Below, piece after piece: positions 24,005 through 32,789 of a DNA stretch of 64,000 nucleotides. Within the stretch, counting starts at the first letter, position 1. Each line of letters opens with the position of its first letter. The stretch is taken from assembly GCA_944323045.1 (NCBI GenBank), contig CALUQX010000005.1:36884-100883 (forward strand), given 5' to 3'. Source of the DNA: Candidatus Gastranaerophilales bacterium. GTDB lineage: Bacteria > Cyanobacteriota > Vampirovibrionia > Gastranaerophilales > Gastranaerophilaceae. The position numbers and the translations under genes are program-made. A model generated the notes under the pieces. That model was not told where the DNA came from. It made no database searches and saw only the letters and a list, made by a program, of their open reading frames with translations.

Positions 24005-26097
24005 TGGCACAGGGACAAAGCGTAGGAAATCCATTAAGTGAAATATTTATGGCAGTATTCGTACTGTTCCTTATTGTCATTTTGCTTGTTGAATTACCGA
24101 ACTGGATTATTAACGTTTGTATTTGTCTTAATATTACACTCGGTATTGTACTGTTGATGTTTGCACTATATGTACAAAAGACACTGGAACTTTCTTCCTT
24201 CCCGTCAATTATATTGATTGGTACAATGTTTCGATTATGTCTTTCAATTGCCTCAACGAGACTTATTCTTGCTAAAGGTGAGGCGGGAGAAGTTATTCAC
24301 GCGTTCGGGACATTCGTAACCGGCGGTAACATGATTGTAGGTGGTGTAATCTTCCTTATTATCACAGTTGTACAGTTCATGGTAATCACCAAAGGTGCGG
24401 AACGTATCGCCGAAGTTGCGGCAAGATTTGCCTTAGACGCTATGCCCGGTAAACAAATGACTATTGACGCGGATTTTAACGCTGGGTTAATTTCACCAGA
24501 AGAGGCGACCAAAAAACGTGAAGATTTACAAAGAGAATCAAACCTCTTTGGTAGCATGGACGGTGCGATGAAATTCGTAAAAGGTGATACTATTGCAGGT
24601 ATCATCATTGTAATCATCAACATTGTCGGCGGCTTATGTATCGGGTGTTTGCTGAACGGTATGCCGGCAGCGGACGCTGTTTCCAAATACACAATCCTTA
24701 CAATTGGTGACGGTCTTGCGGCACAGGTTCCGTCCCTGCTGATGTCAATTGCAGCCGGTGTATTTATGACCCGTTCTTCAGCCGCAAGCGCCACATTGGG
24801 TGCGGATGTTGCCGGTCAGATTATGAGTAAACCTCATGCCCTGTTCTTTGCCGCTGCATTCCTTATGCTGCTTGCTATTACAGGTCCTGTAACAGGTCTG
24901 CCGTGGCTGCCATTTACTTTGTTTGCTATAGGGCTTGGAATTGCCGGATTCTCTGTATTGATTAACGCAGATGTTCAATCACAATTGGGACAATTGGAAA
25001 ATGTGCGTCAGAACATGCAAGACCTTGTTAACCCGAACAGAATGTATGAACGTTTAGGGGTTGATACATTGAGTTTACAGGTTGGGTCTAACCTGCTTGT
25101 AATTGCAGATCCGGATCAGGAAGGTCAATTGCTTGCCAAAATTGCTGCTTTGCGTCAAAGAGTAACAGATGAATTAGGTTACATTATTCCAAACATAAGA
25201 ATCATGGATTCATCAGCACTTGATGCAAACGAATATATGATTTCTATCCGCGGTAATACTGTTGCAACAGGTTATGTTTATCCGGGCAAATACATGGTAA
25301 TTGCAGACCAGTGGGATTCTACGCGCCGTGAAGTTCCAGAGGACGCTATTATCGGGATTGACCCTACCTATCAGACTCAGGCGTACTGGATTTCGCCTGA
25401 AGCCGCAAAAGTCGCACGTTCTGTTACTGCAGTTGACGCAACTGACGTTATTGTTACTCACCTGCAGGAATGTGTAAGAAAACACGTTGATGAAGTTATG
25501 ACAAAAACAGATGTTCTTAAACTTATGGAACTTGTTCGTTCTCAAGATCCTACACTTGTTAATGACCTTGTCCCGACAATTATTTCAACAAGTGACCTGA
25601 GAAAGATTTTTGTTAACCTGATACGTGAAAAAGTTTCTATTAAAGATATTATATTTGTATTTGAAAGACTTTGTGATTATGCGAGATTTTCCAAAGAACC
25701 TGATATTCTGTCAGAACGTTTGCGTGCGGCATTAGGGCGTCAAATATGTTTGTCTAATGTTCAGGAAGACAAGGTATTGTATGCCCTGACGCTTTCTCCA
25801 GAATGGGAAAAAACGCTTGATGACAGTTGCCAGCGAACAGAGTTAGGAACGATGTTTTTGCTAAATCCTATGCAGGTGCAGGAATTGATAGAAAGTGCTG
25901 CAACGACCCTGATGCGTGCGCATCAGGCATGCGGACAGCAGCCTGTTATATTGTGTTCTCCAAGAATCCGCCTGCCGTTGTATCAATTGCTGGAACGTCA
26001 TATCCCGACAATTGTTGTAATATCTTATTCTGAATTGATTACAGATATTAAGGTTGAAGCGGTTGATACAATCGGTGAATCGTATGCAATGGAGTAG
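24004..26097 (+). CDS. flhA: Flagellar/type III export gate protein FlhA
   Basis: 697 residues. FlhA forms the nonameric export gate; the N-terminal half has about eight membrane segments. Conserved text includes FPSIILIGTMFRLCLSIAST, GAERIAEVAARFALDAMPGK, DGAMKFVKGDTIAG and, in the cytoplasmic part, VILCSPRIRLPLYQLLERH. Several of these (LSSFPS, SMDGAMKFVKGD) read closer to the virulence-type paralogue SctV than to classical FlhA, but the fliE-fliF context favours a flagellar role. No flhB, fliP, fliQ or fliR is in the window. The gene overlaps fliH by 1 nt. Confidence 0.9.
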   Translation: MAQGQSVGNPLSEIFMAVFVLFLIVILLVELPNWIINVCICLNITLGIVLLMFALYVQKTLELSSFPSIILIGTMFRLCLSIASTRLILAKGEAGEVIHAFGTFVTGGNMIVGGVIFLIITVVQFMVITKGAERIAEVAARFALDAMPGKQMTIDADFNAGLISPEEATKKREDLQRESNLFGSMDGAMKFVKGDTIAGIIIVIINIVGGLCIGCLLNGMPAADAVSKYTILTIGDGLAAQVPSLLMSIAAGVFMTRSSAASATLGADVAGQIMSKPHALFFAAAFLMLLAITGPVTGLPWLPFTLFAIGLGIAGFSVLINADVQSQLGQLENVRQNMQDLVNPNRMYERLGVDTLSLQVGSNLLVIADPDQEGQLLAKIAALRQRVTDELGYIIPNIRIMDSSALDANEYMISIRGNTVATGYVYPGKYMVIADQWDSTRREVPEDAIIGIDPTYQTQAYWISPEAAKVARSVTAVDATDVIVTHLQECVRKHVDEVMTKTDVLKLMELVRSQDPTLVNDLVPTIISTSDLRKIFVNLIREKVSIKDIIFVFERLCDYARFSKEPDILSERLRAALGRQICLSNVQEDKVLYALTLSPEWEKTLDDSCQRTELGTMFLLNPMQVQELIESAATTLMRAHQACGQQPVILCSPRIRLPLYQLLERHIPTIVVISYSELITDIKVEAVDTIGESYAME

Positions 26098-26104
26098 ATG
26101 AATT

Positions 26105-26314
26105 ATGATTAAGAAGCTTGTGTTGTTTCTTATAAAAATTTATCAAAAGATATCAAAATATACTCCAGCGGTGTGTAGATTCACCCCGACGTGTTCGGAA
26201 TATACAAGACAGGCAATAGAAAAGTACGGCGTGATAAAAGGCGGCTGGCTCGGGATAAAACGGATTTGTAAATGTCACCCGCTGCATGAAGGCGGCTATG
26301 ATCCGGTGCCATAA
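26105..26314 (+). CDS. yidD: Membrane protein insertion efficiency factor YidD
   Basis: 69 residues. YidD assists YidC-dependent membrane insertion. The full signature is present: [20 protein letters not shown], then [34 protein letters not shown]. It normally lies beside yidC, rpmH or rnpA; here it follows flhA by 7 nt, an unusual location. The repeat block 26322-26480 begins just after it. Confidence 0.95.
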   Translation: MIKKLVLFLIKIYQKISKYTPAVCRFTPTCSEYTRQAIEKYGVIKGGWLGIKRICKCHPLHEGGYDPVP

Positions 26315-26321
26315 ATAGTTG

Positions 26322-26480
26322 TGGAAGAAGTGACCAGGTGACTAATGCGAGTGGCGTGAGTGTTGTGAGTAAATAACTGTATGGTGCCGTCGTTTCGACG
26401 CACTGGTACTCTGTGAACGGTGAACACTCGAAACGTCGGCACCATACAAAAAAAGTGGACTTGTCCGTCACCGCAAGGGG
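26322..26480. repeat. Dispersed repeat block with long inverted repeat
   Basis: Contains GTGACCAGGTGACTAATG (26329 on), then 20-bp arms GTATGGTGCCGTCGTTTCGA (26379-26398) and its complement (26428-26447) with one mismatch, enclosing the CACTGGTACTCTGTGAACGG module. AAAAGTGGACTTGTCC (26451-26466) reappears inverted at the start of the window-end block, and a TCACCGCAAGGGGTGA hairpin follows. Confidence 0.75.
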
Positions 26481-26550
26481 TGAATTAATAAACAATGTGT
26501 GGAACAAAATAAAATTCTCAGGCAGGGCAGCAAACAGTTTATATAATAGC

Positions 26551-26572
26551 GGCGGGCGCTATCGCGCCCGCC
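26551..26572. terminator. GC-rich hairpin without T tail
   Basis: Perfect 9-bp stem GGCGGGCGC with GCGCCCGCC around TATC. It lies at the 3' end of the minus-strand gene ending at 26588. No T run follows on either strand, so function as a terminator is uncertain. Similar hairpins occur at 35308 and 43891. Confidence 0.5.
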
Positions 26573-26587
26573 GGGAAAGAGCAATGA

Positions 26588-26905
26588 CTATTCAACAACT
26601 TCTCCCGGAACCATTTCCCCGCCGGGCAGACAGACTCCAAACTGACAGTTGGAATTGTATTCCTGTGTCTGCGGACTTTCTGTATTAATCAGCATGTCAT
26701 AATACGGCTTTTGATAATCCCTCTGGAATGCATCCGGCTTTTGCAATTGCCGCAAATTATTCGGTAAAGTTTCTTCCAGCGCCGATGACTGTGTAATACT
26801 TGACGGCAGACTGTTAAATGTACACGCCCCGCCTGTTATGCTGCATACTGCAAACGTCGGCATGCCAAGCATTATGATGCCTGTTAATATTATAATCTTT
26901 TTCAT
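26588..26905 (-). CDS. Small secreted protein of unknown function
   Basis: 105 residues. A signal peptide is clear (MKKIIILTGIIMLGMPTFA, residues 1-19). The mature part has four Cys (C21, C28 and a CQFGVC pair at the end) that could form two disulfides. It has no match I recognise. AAAGGATG before the ATG supports translation. It stands alone between a repeat block and the LysM gene. Confidence 0.7.
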   Translation of the reverse strand: MKKIIILTGIIMLGMPTFAVCSITGGACTFNSLPSSITQSSALEETLPNNLRQLQKPDAFQRDYQKPYYDMLINTESPQTQEYNSNCQFGVCLPGGEMVPGEVVE

Positions 26906-27038
26906 AATTCTAACATCCTTTCATGTTATCCACTTAACTATCATGTACGACAATACGCAGTTTTTCATTCCCGTAAAGTATAATCTTTATAAAAAAGTTG
27001 TGAAACTTAACATTTGTATTGCCATGATTTTTGTGTCA

Positions 27039-27047
27039 TGCTATAGT
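27039..27047 (+). promoter_or_regulatory. Extended -10-like (TGCTATAGT) before the LysM gene
   Basis: TGCTATAGT lies 38 nt before the ATG at 27086; it differs from the recurrent TGCTATAAT in one base. Confidence 0.4.
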
Positions 27048-27085
27048 GTATGTAGAATAATTATTACTAATCTTAGGGATATTGT

Positions 27086-27631
27086 ATGAAAAGTTCAACT
27101 ATAAGAAGATCTAATTTATCAAAAGAAAAAATGGCTGTTTTGGAAGCACTTTCTAAATACAGACAGGATTCTTATGATAATTCACCGGGGGTATATGTAA
27201 GACCTAACAAAGAAAAAGAACTTGATGTTCTCTGGCAGAATTTTAAAATTAACCAAAAGGCAGATAAGGCTCCAGGGGTTTATCTGGCTACAGGGTTTGT
27301 TGCCGGTGCTGTTGTTATGTTAGCGCTTACTACTCTGATAAGTTTTACTGCAAAAAATATTTCTAACAGAACAAGTGTTGCTTCTGCCAAAGTTAATCAG
27401 GAAAAAACTGCATTAAACTTTATTCCGTCTGGAGCTGTTACTCAGGATGACAGTACTGCAGCTAATAATGAAGTTTACACTGTAAAAAGCGGTGATACTA
27501 TGGAAGCTATTTTGATTAGATTCTATGGCTCTTACAGCAAAGAAAAAGAATCGCTTGTTTTAAAAACAAATAATTTGGACAATCCTAACAAGCTTTCTAT
27601 TGATCAAAAACTCGTAATTCCAATGAATTAA
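27086..27631 (+). CDS. Single-pass membrane protein with LysM domain
   Basis: 181 residues. A ~65-residue cytoplasmic head containing two PGVY phrases, one membrane segment at ~72-93, a short linker, and a LysM domain at ~130-180 (EVYTVKSGDTMEAILIRFYG to KLVIPMN). LysM binds peptidoglycan glycan strands, so this should tether the membrane to the wall. A GGGATA site lies before the ATG. It is monocistronic and ends at a strong terminator. Confidence 0.85.
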   Translation: MKSSTIRRSNLSKEKMAVLEALSKYRQDSYDNSPGVYVRPNKEKELDVLWQNFKINQKADKAPGVYLATGFVAGAVVMLALTTLISFTAKNISNRTSVASAKVNQEKTALNFIPSGAVTQDDSTAANNEVYTVKSGDTMEAILIRFYGSYSKEKESLVLKTNNLDNPNKLSIDQKLVIPMN

Positions 27632-27656
27632 TAAAAAAATTTACGACTCCATTTGT

Positions 27657-27697
27657 AAAAAGGCGCGGATTTTGTTTCTCAAAATCCGCGCCTTTTT
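27657..27697 (+). terminator. Intrinsic terminator after the LysM gene
   Basis: Perfect 18-bp stem AAAAAGGCGCGGATTTTG with its complement, 5-nt loop, T-rich right arm. Confidence 0.93.
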
Positions 27698-27744
27698 CAT
27701 GTCATGCTTTACGACTTTCCAGCGTTAGACTGAATAATCTTAAA

Positions 27745-27780
27745 AAAAATCTCCGCCATTTTTTTTCAGCGGAGATTTTT
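27745..27780 (-). terminator. Terminator facing the peptidyl-prolyl isomerase gene
   Basis: 12-bp stem AAAAATCTCCGC (27745-27756) with GCGGAGATTTTT (27769-27780). It lies past the 3' end of the minus-strand gene ending at 27833 and is A/T-flanked on both sides, so it can act in both directions. Confidence 0.8.
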
Positions 27781-27832
27781 TATATGTCAGTTATTACGGT
27801 ATTACAACCTGTGTTGTCAAATTCTGCTTTAG

Positions 27833-28993
27833 TTATTTTTTTGTTGTTTCTTTTGTTTGTTTAGCAGTATTGGTTTTAGCTTTTTCCTGTTCAGCTTCTT
27901 TTTTCATATTATCTTGAATTGTTTTTTTGATATTTTCAGGGCTGTATTCAGGATTTACGAATTCAATTTTAGCATTCTTTTTCAGAGATTCAACCAGTTT
28001 GTCGATAGCTTCCAGTTGTTTTTGATTTTTTAAGAATGCTTTAATTTCAGGAGCAGCTTTTTCGTAAGAATCCTGACCTGCAGCCATTCTGTCAACAACC
28101 ATAATTATGTGATAGCCGAATTTTGATTTTACAAGGTTTTGAGAAACTGTATTCGGTTTCATAGCAAATGCTGCTTTAGAAAATTCAGGAACCATTTCTT
28201 GAGCGGCAAAGAATCCTAAATCACCGCCTTTGACTGCAGTTGCATTATCTTCAGAATTTTCTTTTGCAAGTTTGGCAAACTGTGTAGGGTCTTGTTTTGC
28301 TTTTGCAAGAATTTCTTCGGCTTTTGCTTTTTTAGCATTCATTTGCTGTTGAACCTTTGCCATAACTTCATCATGAGAAAGTTCTTTATTGGCTTCATCA
28401 GATCTGATAATTTCTTCAATTTCAGCAGGGTCAGCGCTGATAAGAATATGAGATGCTCTGACTTTTTCAGGATATTTGAATTTGTCTAAGTTTTTGTTAT
28501 AAAAATCTTTGGCTTCAGCTTCAGTTACATCGCCGGCACCGAGACTTTCAGCCAGTTTTTTCATTTTAACTTCTTCTTTTAAGTCTTTTTTGAAGTCATT
28601 AGTAGATATGCCGTTTTGTTTCAAAAGTTCGTCTAATTGTTCTTTTGAACCTACTTTATCTACTACTTCTTTTACAGCCTGTTCAATATCGGCATTTGTT
28701 ACTTCAATTTTACGTTTTGCAAGTTCTTCATCGATGAGTGTTCTTACGATTAATTCGTTAACAACTCTTTCTTTAATCATGAGGTACAAGAAATTGTTTT
28801 TGTCATCTTTCAGATTAATACCCATTTTTGCGAACATAGAATTAGAAAGTTGTTTGTCAAAAATCTGGTCAAACTGACCTTGAGAAATTTTGTGATCATC
28901 AACTTTAATAATTGTTTCACCTGATTTTAAGCCGCAGCCTGAAAATAACAAAGCTGATACAGCCAGAGTTGTGAGTAATTTTTTAGTGTTCAT
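27833..28993 (-). CDS. PpiC/SurA-type peptidyl-prolyl isomerase lipoprotein
   Basis: 386 residues. A lipoprotein signal peptide ends in the lipobox LLFSGC (Cys ~20). A SurA-N-like helical region spans ~30-180, followed by a parvulin PPIase domain at ~180-310 (VRASHILISADPAE, FAKLAKENSEDNATAVKGGD, KSKFGYHIIMV). The end is Lys/Thr-rich. Proteins of this kind (PrsA, SurA) help fold exported proteins. I chose the start at 28993 because GAAAGAGAG lies 8 nt before it and the signal peptide begins there; the upstream start would overlap mfd. It follows mfd by 19 nt. Confidence 0.9.
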   Translation of the reverse strand: MNTKKLLTTLAVSALLFSGCGLKSGETIIKVDDHKISQGQFDQIFDKQLSNSMFAKMGINLKDDKNNFLYLMIKERVVNELIVRTLIDEELAKRKIEVTNADIEQAVKEVVDKVGSKEQLDELLKQNGISTNDFKKDLKEEVKMKKLAESLGAGDVTEAEAKDFYNKNLDKFKYPEKVRASHILISADPAEIEEIIRSDEANKELSHDEVMAKVQQQMNAKKAKAEEILAKAKQDPTQFAKLAKENSEDNATAVKGGDLGFFAAQEMVPEFSKAAFAMKPNTVSQNLVKSKFGYHIIMVVDRMAAGQDSYEKAAPEIKAFLKNQKQLEAIDKLVESLKKNAKIEFVNPEYSPENIKKTIQDNMKKEAEQEKAKTNTAKQTKETTKK

Positions 28994-29012
28994 AATGTCT
29001 CTCTTTCTTTTT

Positions 29013-32000
29013 TTAATATTTAAATTCATTACTTACTTTATTTATATAATAAAACAAATCTGTCAAAATGTTAAATACTTCATCAAAGTTCATATAAGCA
29101 TTATTCAAAAGAAGGATAGAATTTCCATCTTCACAGGAAGATGGCGCGACAGTGAATTTAATACGTTTCAGGATATTACCCGGCAGGGCTTTTTGAATAA
29201 TTTTCCATTCCGGCTGGGTGAACGGAGTGTATATGCGTATGTTGTCCTGAGTTTCGCGAATGAGAGATATTTTAATTTCTGTTGCAGCAAGACGCAGTCT
29301 TATTAACTTAATGAGGTTATTAACACATTCGGGCGGTCTTGAGAACCTATCTTTCCACTCTTCGACAATGCAGTCGAGTTCAACCGTTGATTTGACATCA
29401 GCAAGTCGTTTGTATTCAATCATTTTTTGTTCACTTGACCCGACCCATTCATCAGGGATGTAGGCAGTGACATTTATATCAACAATTGTAGGATTAACTT
29501 TTTCAACGATATGCCCTTGAAGTTCCTGAACAGTTTCTTCCAATAGCTGGCAGTATGTGTCAAACCCGACATTAATCATGTGTCCGTGTTGCTTTGTACC
29601 CAGAATGTTTCCAACCCCGCGTATTTCCACGTCTCGCAGTGCTATTTGATATCCGCTGCCAAGGGTTGTAAATTCTTTAATTGCGCGGAGTCTCTGGAGA
29701 GCCTCTTTTGTAATATTTTTGCTTTTTCTGTATAAACAATAACAGTATGCCTGCCTTTGCGAACGCCCTACACGTCCTCGAAGTTGATACAATTGAGCAA
29801 GACCGAATTTGTCCGCATCATGGATTATCATTGTATTTGCATTTGGAATGTCAATTCCGTTTTCAATAATTGTAGTAGCAAGGAGAATGTCATATTCCTG
29901 ATTTGCAAAGTCTACAATTACTTTTTCCAGAGTTTTTTCATCCATTTGCCCGTGTCCGACTGCAATTCTTGCATTAGGAACTAATTGATGCAGCTGGTAA
30001 CGAAATTCTTCAATTGTTTCAACGCGGTTGTAAAGATAGAATACCTGCCCTTCACGGTCGAGTTCATGGATAATCGCATTTTTTACTATACTTTCATTCC
30101 ATTCGCCTACATAAGTTTTGATAGGCAGCCTGTTTTTAGGCGGAGTGTTAATAACAGACATATCTTTTATTCCCGACAAAGACATGTATAGTGTACGCGG
30201 TATAGGAGTTGCTGACATTGTAAGAATATCAATATTTTCACGCATCTGTTTAAGTTTTTCTTTATGGCGTACACCAAATCTATGTTCTTCATCAATTACA
30301 AGAAGTCCTAAATCTTTGAAAATAACTCCTTCCTGTAAAAGTCTGTGCGTGCCCACAACTACGTCACATTCTCCTGTTGCGAGCCGTTTTATTGTTTCTT
30401 TTTGTTGTTTCGTACTTCTAAAACGTGACATTAAATCAACATTTACGCCAAAAGGCTTAAATCTTTCTGAAATAGTCTGAAAATGCTGCAGGGCAAGAAT
30501 TGTTGTAGGTACGACAACCGCAACTTGTTTACCTGATGTTACGGCTTTAAAAATTGCCCGCATTGCAACTTCTGTTTTACCAAAGCCAACATCTCCGCAA
30601 ATGAGCCTGTCCATTGGTTTGTCGCTTTCCATATCGGCTTTTACTTCATTAATGGCTTTCATCTGATCCGGCGTTTCCGTGTATTCAAATGCTTCTTCCA
30701 TTTCAACCTGCCAGGTTGTGTCCGGTAAAAACTGAATACCTGTTTGCATTTTGCGTCTTGCATAAAGTCGTAACAGATCATATGCAACCTGTTCAACTTC
30801 TTTTTTAACCCTTGCTTTAGTGTTTTCCCAATCTTTACCGCCCATTCTTGAGAGTTTTGGTTTAATTGACCCTGACCCTCTATAGCGGCATAGAAGGTTT
30901 ATTTGTTCTGCCGGTATGTGTAATCTGTCATTACTTGCATATTCAATGGTCAGATAATCTTTTAATTGCCCGTCAATTTCCTGCTGGGTTAAGCCTCGGT
31001 AAATCCCGACACCGTGGACTGTGTGGACTACATATTCACCCGGTTGAATGTCATTTATATTCTCAATATATTCCGGTTTTTCCTTGTAGTAAGAACGTTT
31101 TGATGCCGTAACTTCTTTTGAGCGTTTATTAAATAATTCTCTATCTGTCAAAATTACAGTTTTAAAATCCTCTAAGACCGCACCGGGAGCAGAAATACTT
31201 TCAGAAAATTCTACATTGAAAATTTCACGTTCTGTCAAAATTTCTTTTACACGTTCCGGATAATCCGTTGCAATTATAATTTTATAGCCCTGTTTTGAAT
31301 TAATAAAGTTTGCAATATCATCCAGATTTGCACCGAAGTTTTGTATTGGTTGGGAATTAAACTCAATAATTTCATCCATATCGCTGTCAATGAAATTGTT
31401 AAGCCCAATACATTCAAATGTTTCGGATTTTTTAATAAAGTCTTCAAAAGGTATATGGTTGCGTCCTTTTAAATCTTCATTAAGTCCAAGTTTCAGGTTT
31501 TCTTCCGCCTGTTTTTCAAAGTTTTCATCAACAAATTCGTATTTAGAATAAATTTCTGATCTTTCATCAAAAACAATAATATAATCTTTTAGATATTCTA
31601 ATACATCTGTAAGTTCGGAATTAAAGTAATTTTGGTAGATGTCTATTCCGTCTTCATAAGATGTTATGCGGCTGAGTGGTTGTGTTAACAGGTCTGTTTC
31701 AGAGAGTAGTTCTGTTTCCGGCTCATCATCTTCACGGCTATCCTTTTCAAAGACTTCTTCCGGTAAAATGAATTTATAAATCGGTAAAATATTGGCTTCT
31801 TTAACTTTTTCAATAGATTTTTGGGTTTCATTGTTAAAGTATCTTAAATCAACAATTTCATCCCCCCAGAGTTCAATTCTCAGCGGATTTTCACAAAGCG
31901 AAAATACATCGATTATGTCGCCTCTAACGCTAAATTCAGCAATATCACTGACCATTGTTGAACGTTTATACCCTAGCGCAACAAGCCTTTTTATGAAGGC

Positions 32001-32432
32001 TTTTAAATCAATTTCGTCACCGACTTTAATATTTATAGAATTATCTTTGAAGAATTTTTCATCAGGGAATTTTTCCAGAAGAACTTTTACCGGAGCGATT
32101 ACAAGATCCGGTCCGGAACGTAAAATTTTAATTTGTTCGGCATAATCATAACGGTTTGGTGATACAGCCTCATACATGGATATATTCTGAAACGGAAGCA
32201 ATTTCGCGTCCAAATTAAAAGCTTTTTTTAGGTCGTTTTGATATCTAAGGGCATTTTGTTCTGTGGAGGTAATAACAAGAATTTTTCTTTTTGAAATTGT
32301 TTTTATTCTATCAATCAGTAAAAGACGCAGAATAGTTGTCAATCCTGTAACTGAAAAGGATTGAGAGCGGGAAAGATAACTCTCAAATAATTTAAAATTT
32401 TCTAAAATTTCAGGATTTTTTATATCAAACAT
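29013..32432 (-). CDS. mfd: Transcription-repair coupling factor
   Basis: 1139 residues, full length. Mfd pushes stalled RNA polymerase off DNA damage and recruits UvrA. UvrB-like N-terminal domains lie in 1-400. The CarD-type RNA polymerase interaction domain is at ~470-540 (PGEYVVHTVHGVGIYRGL). The RecG-like motor follows, with GDVGFGKTEVAMRA, VIDEEHRFGVRHKEKL and QLRGRVGRSQRQAYCY. The TRCF C-domain ends the protein. The start lacks a strong ribosome-binding site. It lies downstream of murA and the WYD-repeat gene on the same strand. Confidence 0.97.
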   Translation of the reverse strand: MFDIKNPEILENFKLFESYLSRSQSFSVTGLTTILRLLLIDRIKTISKRKILVITSTEQNALRYQNDLKKAFNLDAKLLPFQNISMYEAVSPNRYDYAEQIKILRSGPDLVIAPVKVLLEKFPDEKFFKDNSINIKVGDEIDLKAFIKRLVALGYKRSTMVSDIAEFSVRGDIIDVFSLCENPLRIELWGDEIVDLRYFNNETQKSIEKVKEANILPIYKFILPEEVFEKDSREDDEPETELLSETDLLTQPLSRITSYEDGIDIYQNYFNSELTDVLEYLKDYIIVFDERSEIYSKYEFVDENFEKQAEENLKLGLNEDLKGRNHIPFEDFIKKSETFECIGLNNFIDSDMDEIIEFNSQPIQNFGANLDDIANFINSKQGYKIIIATDYPERVKEILTEREIFNVEFSESISAPGAVLEDFKTVILTDRELFNKRSKEVTASKRSYYKEKPEYIENINDIQPGEYVVHTVHGVGIYRGLTQQEIDGQLKDYLTIEYASNDRLHIPAEQINLLCRYRGSGSIKPKLSRMGGKDWENTKARVKKEVEQVAYDLLRLYARRKMQTGIQFLPDTTWQVEMEEAFEYTETPDQMKAINEVKADMESDKPMDRLICGDVGFGKTEVAMRAIFKAVTSGKQVAVVVPTTILALQHFQTISERFKPFGVNVDLMSRFRSTKQQKETIKRLATGECDVVVGTHRLLQEGVIFKDLGLLVIDEEHRFGVRHKEKLKQMRENIDILTMSATPIPRTLYMSLSGIKDMSVINTPPKNRLPIKTYVGEWNESIVKNAIIHELDREGQVFYLYNRVETIEEFRYQLHQLVPNARIAVGHGQMDEKTLEKVIVDFANQEYDILLATTIIENGIDIPNANTMIIHDADKFGLAQLYQLRGRVGRSQRQAYCYCLYRKSKNITKEALQRLRAIKEFTTLGSGYQIALRDVEIRGVGNILGTKQHGHMINVGFDTYCQLLEETVQELQGHIVEKVNPTIVDINVTAYIPDEWVGSSEQKMIEYKRLADVKSTVELDCIVEEWKDRFSRPPECVNNLIKLIRLRLAATEIKISLIRETQDNIRIYTPFTQPEWKIIQKALPGNILKRIKFTVAPSSCEDGNSILLLNNAYMNFDEVFNILTDLFYYINKVSNEFKY

Positions 32433-32450
32433 CGTTTTTATTCGTAGGAT

Positions 32451-32789
32451 TTACGAATTACCGTTCGGGCTTTCATATTCAATGCCCATTTCTTTAAGAG
32501 TTCTGATAAAATTTTGTGCACAGATTTTTTGAGCTTCCGGCGGCACAATTCTTAATATTTCAACAGTTCTTGAGATAACGGGATCTTTGTCATACCAACG
32601 GTTGTTAGCGTTAACAGGTTTAACCATTGCATAAAATTTATCAATGGTTTCTTTTGAAACTTTTTCTTCAATTTTTTTCAAAAAAATTTCTGCCTGTGCT
32701 CTTAATTCGGTTTGATAATTTCTTAAAAGCTCAATGACCTCTAGCAATAAAGGATCATGGTCATACCAGCGCTTATAAGTAGGATTCAT
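32451..32789 (-). CDS. Uncharacterised protein with duplicated WYD-x-DP motif
   Basis: 112 residues, no known family. Two half-proteins share the phrase (K/N)RWYD(H/K)DP followed by an IELLR / VEILR helix, at about residues 7-24 and 62-80, so the gene arose by internal duplication. It is soluble and helical. Its ATG overlaps the last 17 nt of murA, implying translational coupling, and mfd follows after 18 nt. The tight spacing suggests it is real and conserved, but its function is unknown. Confidence 0.75.
   Translation of the reverse strand: MNPTYKRWYDHDPLLLEVIELLRNYQTELRAQAEIFLKKIEEKVSKETIDKFYAMVKPVNANNRWYDKDPVISRTVEILRIVPPEAQKICAQNFIRTLKEMGIEYESPNGNS

Noticed and set aside
26413..26688. 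Open frame of 91 codons on the plus strand
   Set aside because: It runs through the inverted repeat and the GC-rich hairpin and overlaps the better supported secreted-protein gene on the minus strand.
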